A stretch of 64,000 nt of DNA from Hetaerina americana (lineage: Eukaryota; Arthropoda; Insecta; Odonata; Calopterygidae): positions 87,005,969 through 87,069,968 of the forward strand of contig JAKTNV010000005.1 in assembly GCA_022747635.1 (NCBI GenBank), written 5' to 3'. The position numbers and the translations under genes were made by a program. The notes below the pieces were generated by a model. The model was not told where the DNA came from. It did no database searches and worked only from the letters and a program-made list of their open reading frames with translations. Position 1 is the stretch's first letter. Each line of letters begins with the position of its first letter. Shown piece by piece: positions 61,078 to 64,000 of this stretch.

Positions 61078-62053
61078 TTAGCCTCCCGTTAAAAGACAAA
61101 ATCTGGCATCAACCTCAAGTGTAACTCCTCCAATTCCGCATTCTTCCTTCATTCGATCCAACATCGCTATCCTGTTCCTTCCCTTTCCTCTTTTGCCCAG
61201 CATTCTACCCTCTATCACAGTCTTCAACATCCCACTTCCGGTCACCACCCCCTTCATCCACTTTTCCTGCCTCCATAGGATTTCCCCAAACAAACCCCTC
61301 TCTTCGCCCACCATAGCAAGTACTTCCTCGTTTGTTTTCTTCTCTGTCCATTTCACCTTCTCCATCCTTCTCCACACCCACATTTCAAAAGCCTCCAGTC
61401 TACGTCTATCCTCCTGCTTCAATGACCACGTTTCCGCTCCGTACATAGCTACGCTCCATATCAAAGTTTTTGCGAGTCTTTTCTTAACATCCTTACTCAA
61501 CGTCCCCGTCATTAACTCTCTCCTCCTTGTGAAAGCCTCTTTGCCTAGCGCAATTATTCTCCTTACGCCCCAACTACATTGACCGTGTTGGTCCAAAACA
61601 CTTCCGAGATACGTAAACTGTTTTACCTGCTCTAGTTTTTGCCCTCCTATTTTAATATTTAGCTTAGCCTTTTTCTTTCTAGAAAATCGCATAACCTTTG
61701 TTTTATCAATATTGATTCTCATCCCATACCTGTCGCACTGAATTTCCAATTCACTCAGCAATGCTTGCAAATCCTTGGCTGACTGACAAACTAAAGCTTG
61801 GTCATCAGCAAACCTAACTGATTTTACGAATTCCCCGCCCATTTTCATTCCTTCCTCCAGTTCTTCCCATGCCTCTTTAATCAATTTCCTCTGCATATAG
61901 GTTGAATAGCAACGGTGATAAAACGCAACCCTGCCTTACACCTCTCCCTAACACTGCCAAATCGGACTCCCCGTTTCCCAACCGCACCTGAGCAGTCAGA
62001 GGCATGTACAGGTTGCGGATAAGCCTCCTCTCCCTCCAATCTATTCCTATTTT
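61078..62053 (-). mobile_element. RTE-like LINE, 5'-truncated, longest open copy
   Basis: A 272-codon frame spans the RT palm and the region after it. Motifs: VKSVRFADDQALVCQSAKD (catalytic FADD), RYGMRINIDKTKVMRFSRKK, QFTYLGSVLDQ, LIWSVAMYGAETWSLKQED, FEMWVWRRMEKVKWTEKKT. Just upstream, in another frame, lies the preceding motif RGVRQGCVLSPLLFNLYAEE, so one frameshift separates it. The remaining RT and the endonuclease are lost at about 62053. It is the best reference for the many shorter fragments in this window. The RTE-like clade is my reading of the motifs. Confidence 0.85.
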
Positions 62054-62859
62054 CTGTTATTCAGCCATTTATTTCAAACCTCATATCATTTCATTTATTT
62101 ACTCAAGCATAGCTGCCATCACAAAATATGTTCTCGGATTGTACCAGCTTTTCTTGTTTGTGCATCAATAATAAAATATAGAACCAGTAGTACAATCTGG
62201 CAACTTTCATTTTTACTCTGGATGAGAATGCATATCTCTAAATGTACGATACAATTAATTTCTGAACTCCAAATGCGCTTTTGATAACTGCTGCCAAAGG
62301 TTAATTACAGACACTGAATTTCCAAGGAGGTTAGTCCATCACTATGCGAGTAATAGAAATATTTCCATATTCGATTCACAAAGACGAAGTTTCAAAGATA
62401 ATTCCTCATTCCTCTGCTGGAAAAAGATTGAAAATGCAAGCGCTTCATCAAATTTGGGTATTTTATCATTATAAAAAAATAAGTATTTATTTAAGACGCT
62501 TAAGTAAATGCAATGAATGAAAAGCAAGTTCCACAGCAATGTGTCCTTGTGAAATTAAAATTTTGATTTATTTGTAGCTTTTGAAATATTATTTTGTATT
62601 AAAAATGTTCACGTAAGATATTTAATGCACATTGTATCATTCTCAATGAAACGGAGGCAATGATTTGACAATGGACGTGCAAATGTATTAAAATAATCTT
62701 CTGGGTAACACTGCATTAATTTTCTAAACAGAGGTTTTAAATTTAATAAATTTATAGCGATAAAGAAGTTCGTTTGTTCTTTTCATGAGTGCTAATTTTT
62801 AAATATTATTGGTGTGGTTGTGAAAAGATCGGTTAGCTGCTCTTTTTGTTATATTCTTA

Positions 62860-62860
<1 letters not shown>
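62054..62860. other. Stretch with no recognised gene
   Basis: AT-rich; nothing recognised. Confidence 0.4.

Positions 62861-62861
<1 letters not shown>

Positions 62862-62919
<58 letters not shown>
62862..62919. repeat. (TA)n microsatellite
   Basis: About 28 TA units. Confidence 0.95.
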
Positions 62920-62920
<1 letters not shown>

Positions 62921-62944
62921 GTATATGAAATTAGCGAAGTGAAC

Positions 62945-63055
62945 TTGCGAGCGAAAGAAAAAACACAGTAACACACCAAAAAGAGAAGTAACTCACAAGT
63001 TTTCTAATTTTCGGTGGTGCAAGCCAAGTTTCTCAAGGAAGATAAGGAAGGAAGG
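62945..63055 (-). repeat. TA-associated module, diverged core
   Basis: Minus strand: CCTTGAGAAACTTGGC, TTGCACCACCGAAAATTAG, then CTTGTGAGTTACTTC and GGTGTGTTACTGTG. Tail order matches the other modules. It points toward the (TA)n at 62862. Confidence 0.45.
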
Positions 63056-63284
63056 AACTCATCCTTTATCTACATTTATATGCATGTATACACATATGGT
63101 ATATATATTATATACATATATGTATATGTATATATACAGATAAAGGAATATATATGTAAAAACAGATAAATGAATATCTATATATATATATTTTTTTTTT
63201 TGTGTGTTTCTGTGTTTTTGTCTGTGTCCACTAGTGCTAAGTGTTATACATTATTATTCACGTCCGTGAGTCTTTCAAAAAGTG

Positions 63285-63321
<37 letters not shown>
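63285..63321. repeat. (TA)n microsatellite
   Basis: About 18 TA units. Confidence 0.95.
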
Positions 63322-63325
<4 letters not shown>

Positions 63326-63425
63326 ATTGAACAGCAACAAACAATATAGAAACACATAAAAAGATCACTCGCACGTTATTTTTTGATCATTTCGACGGAA
63401 CTCTGCTCCGTCATCATCAGAAGGT
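63322..63425 (-). repeat. Hammerhead-like module abutting (TA)n
   Basis: Minus strand: CTGATGA (63420..63414), one T, hairpin GACGGA-GCAGAGT-TCCGTC (six pairs), GAAA, then GTGCGAGTGATC, TATGTGTTTCTATATTG and (TA)n. The core boxes are both intact; stem I is weak. Confidence 0.55.
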
Positions 63426-63449
63426 ATAGAAGTAATAGATGTATATACT

Positions 63450-63475
63450 ATATATATATATATATATATATAATA

Positions 63476-63519
<44 letters not shown>

Positions 63520-63532
63520 TATGTTTATATAT
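63450..63532. repeat. (TA)n microsatellite, interrupted
   Basis: TA runs with an ATATGAATA interruption. Confidence 0.9.
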
Positions 63533-64000
63533 ACACATGCAATATATATGAATAAATAAACTTACAAAATAAAATTTTAATAATTTTTATATGAGCATAT
63601 TTGTTATCTAACATAAGCGATACATAAGCAATGTTGCCAGTTCTTATAACGATGAAAGCGATATTAAGATTTGGCTAACCTATTATTTAAATAACTTGAA
63701 AAAAATTGAGTTACATTTAATGTATTGCACCGAAGACCTTAATCTACATTCCTGACATCATTCCAATCGTAGTGCATGAATCTACGTTCTCCTTAGGTTG
63801 GGTAGAATTTGACATTTTCATTTTTTGTAATTATCTTTGATTTCTTTCCTCCCATGCAGATATCCCATGCAAAAACAGATCGATTTCATTAAAAAATATT
63901 GTAAAACAAACCAGCGGACGTGCTTTTTAAATTCTCAAACAATAGACATTAATTTTAATGACGTAAACACTAACCGGGTGGGTGAAACCGAACTCTACTG
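63533..64000. other. Stretch with no recognised gene
   Basis: AT-rich; nothing recognised. Confidence 0.4.

Overview
The window looks like accessory, mostly non-coding DNA from a large arthropod genome, probably an insect. The grounds are an AT-rich background with GC-rich exons separated by kilobase introns, many (TA)n microsatellites, several mariner lineages, non-LTR retrotransposon (LINE) remnants, tRNA-derived SINEs and a Penelope-like element (PLE). Nothing suggests bacterial or phage DNA. The species assignment is inference.

The only host gene I can support is on the minus strand across the first 12.5 kb. It is a glycine-N-acyltransferase-like GNAT protein, seen as three phase-compatible exons (12174..12494, 7394..7635, 873..1473). 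The middle exon encodes a Gly/Glu-rich linker between the two conserved halves. The 5' exon or exons were not found. One possible further exon at 37.78-37.97 kb is weak.

The rest is mobile DNA and its debris. RTE-like LINE fragments lie at 2.3, 3.6, 5.6, 18.6, 24.2, 33.0-35.3, 39.5, 41.6-43.2, 46.4-47.4, 59.4 and 61.1-62.0 kb. A jockey/CR1-type LINE is seen at 15.1, 16.6, 38.1, 39.2 and 57.3 kb, and another LINE 3' end at 9.4 kb. Mariners range from one with an open transposase frame and 150-bp terminal inverted repeats (44.05-45.38 kb) to internally deleted derivatives (11.4, 12.9, 17.6, 20.7, 29.6, 31.4, 57.8 kb) and one C-terminal fragment (14.6 kb). SINEs lie at 1.8, 23.5 and 49.9 kb.

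The most interesting pattern is a short module that recurs about a dozen times: CTGANGA, then a hairpin, then GAAA, usually followed by a conserved tail and often by (TA)n. This is the arrangement of a hammerhead ribozyme core. One copy (minus strand, 1674..1715) also shows a pairable stem I and a short palindromic stem III. Another sits just downstream of a PLE GIY-YIG endonuclease ORF (27.5-28.5 kb), which fits the known presence of hammerhead motifs in PLEs. Several modules form head-to-head palindromes (1.6-2.2 kb; 35.34-35.58 kb) or converge on one microsatellite (27.3-27.6 kb; 35.5-35.8 kb).
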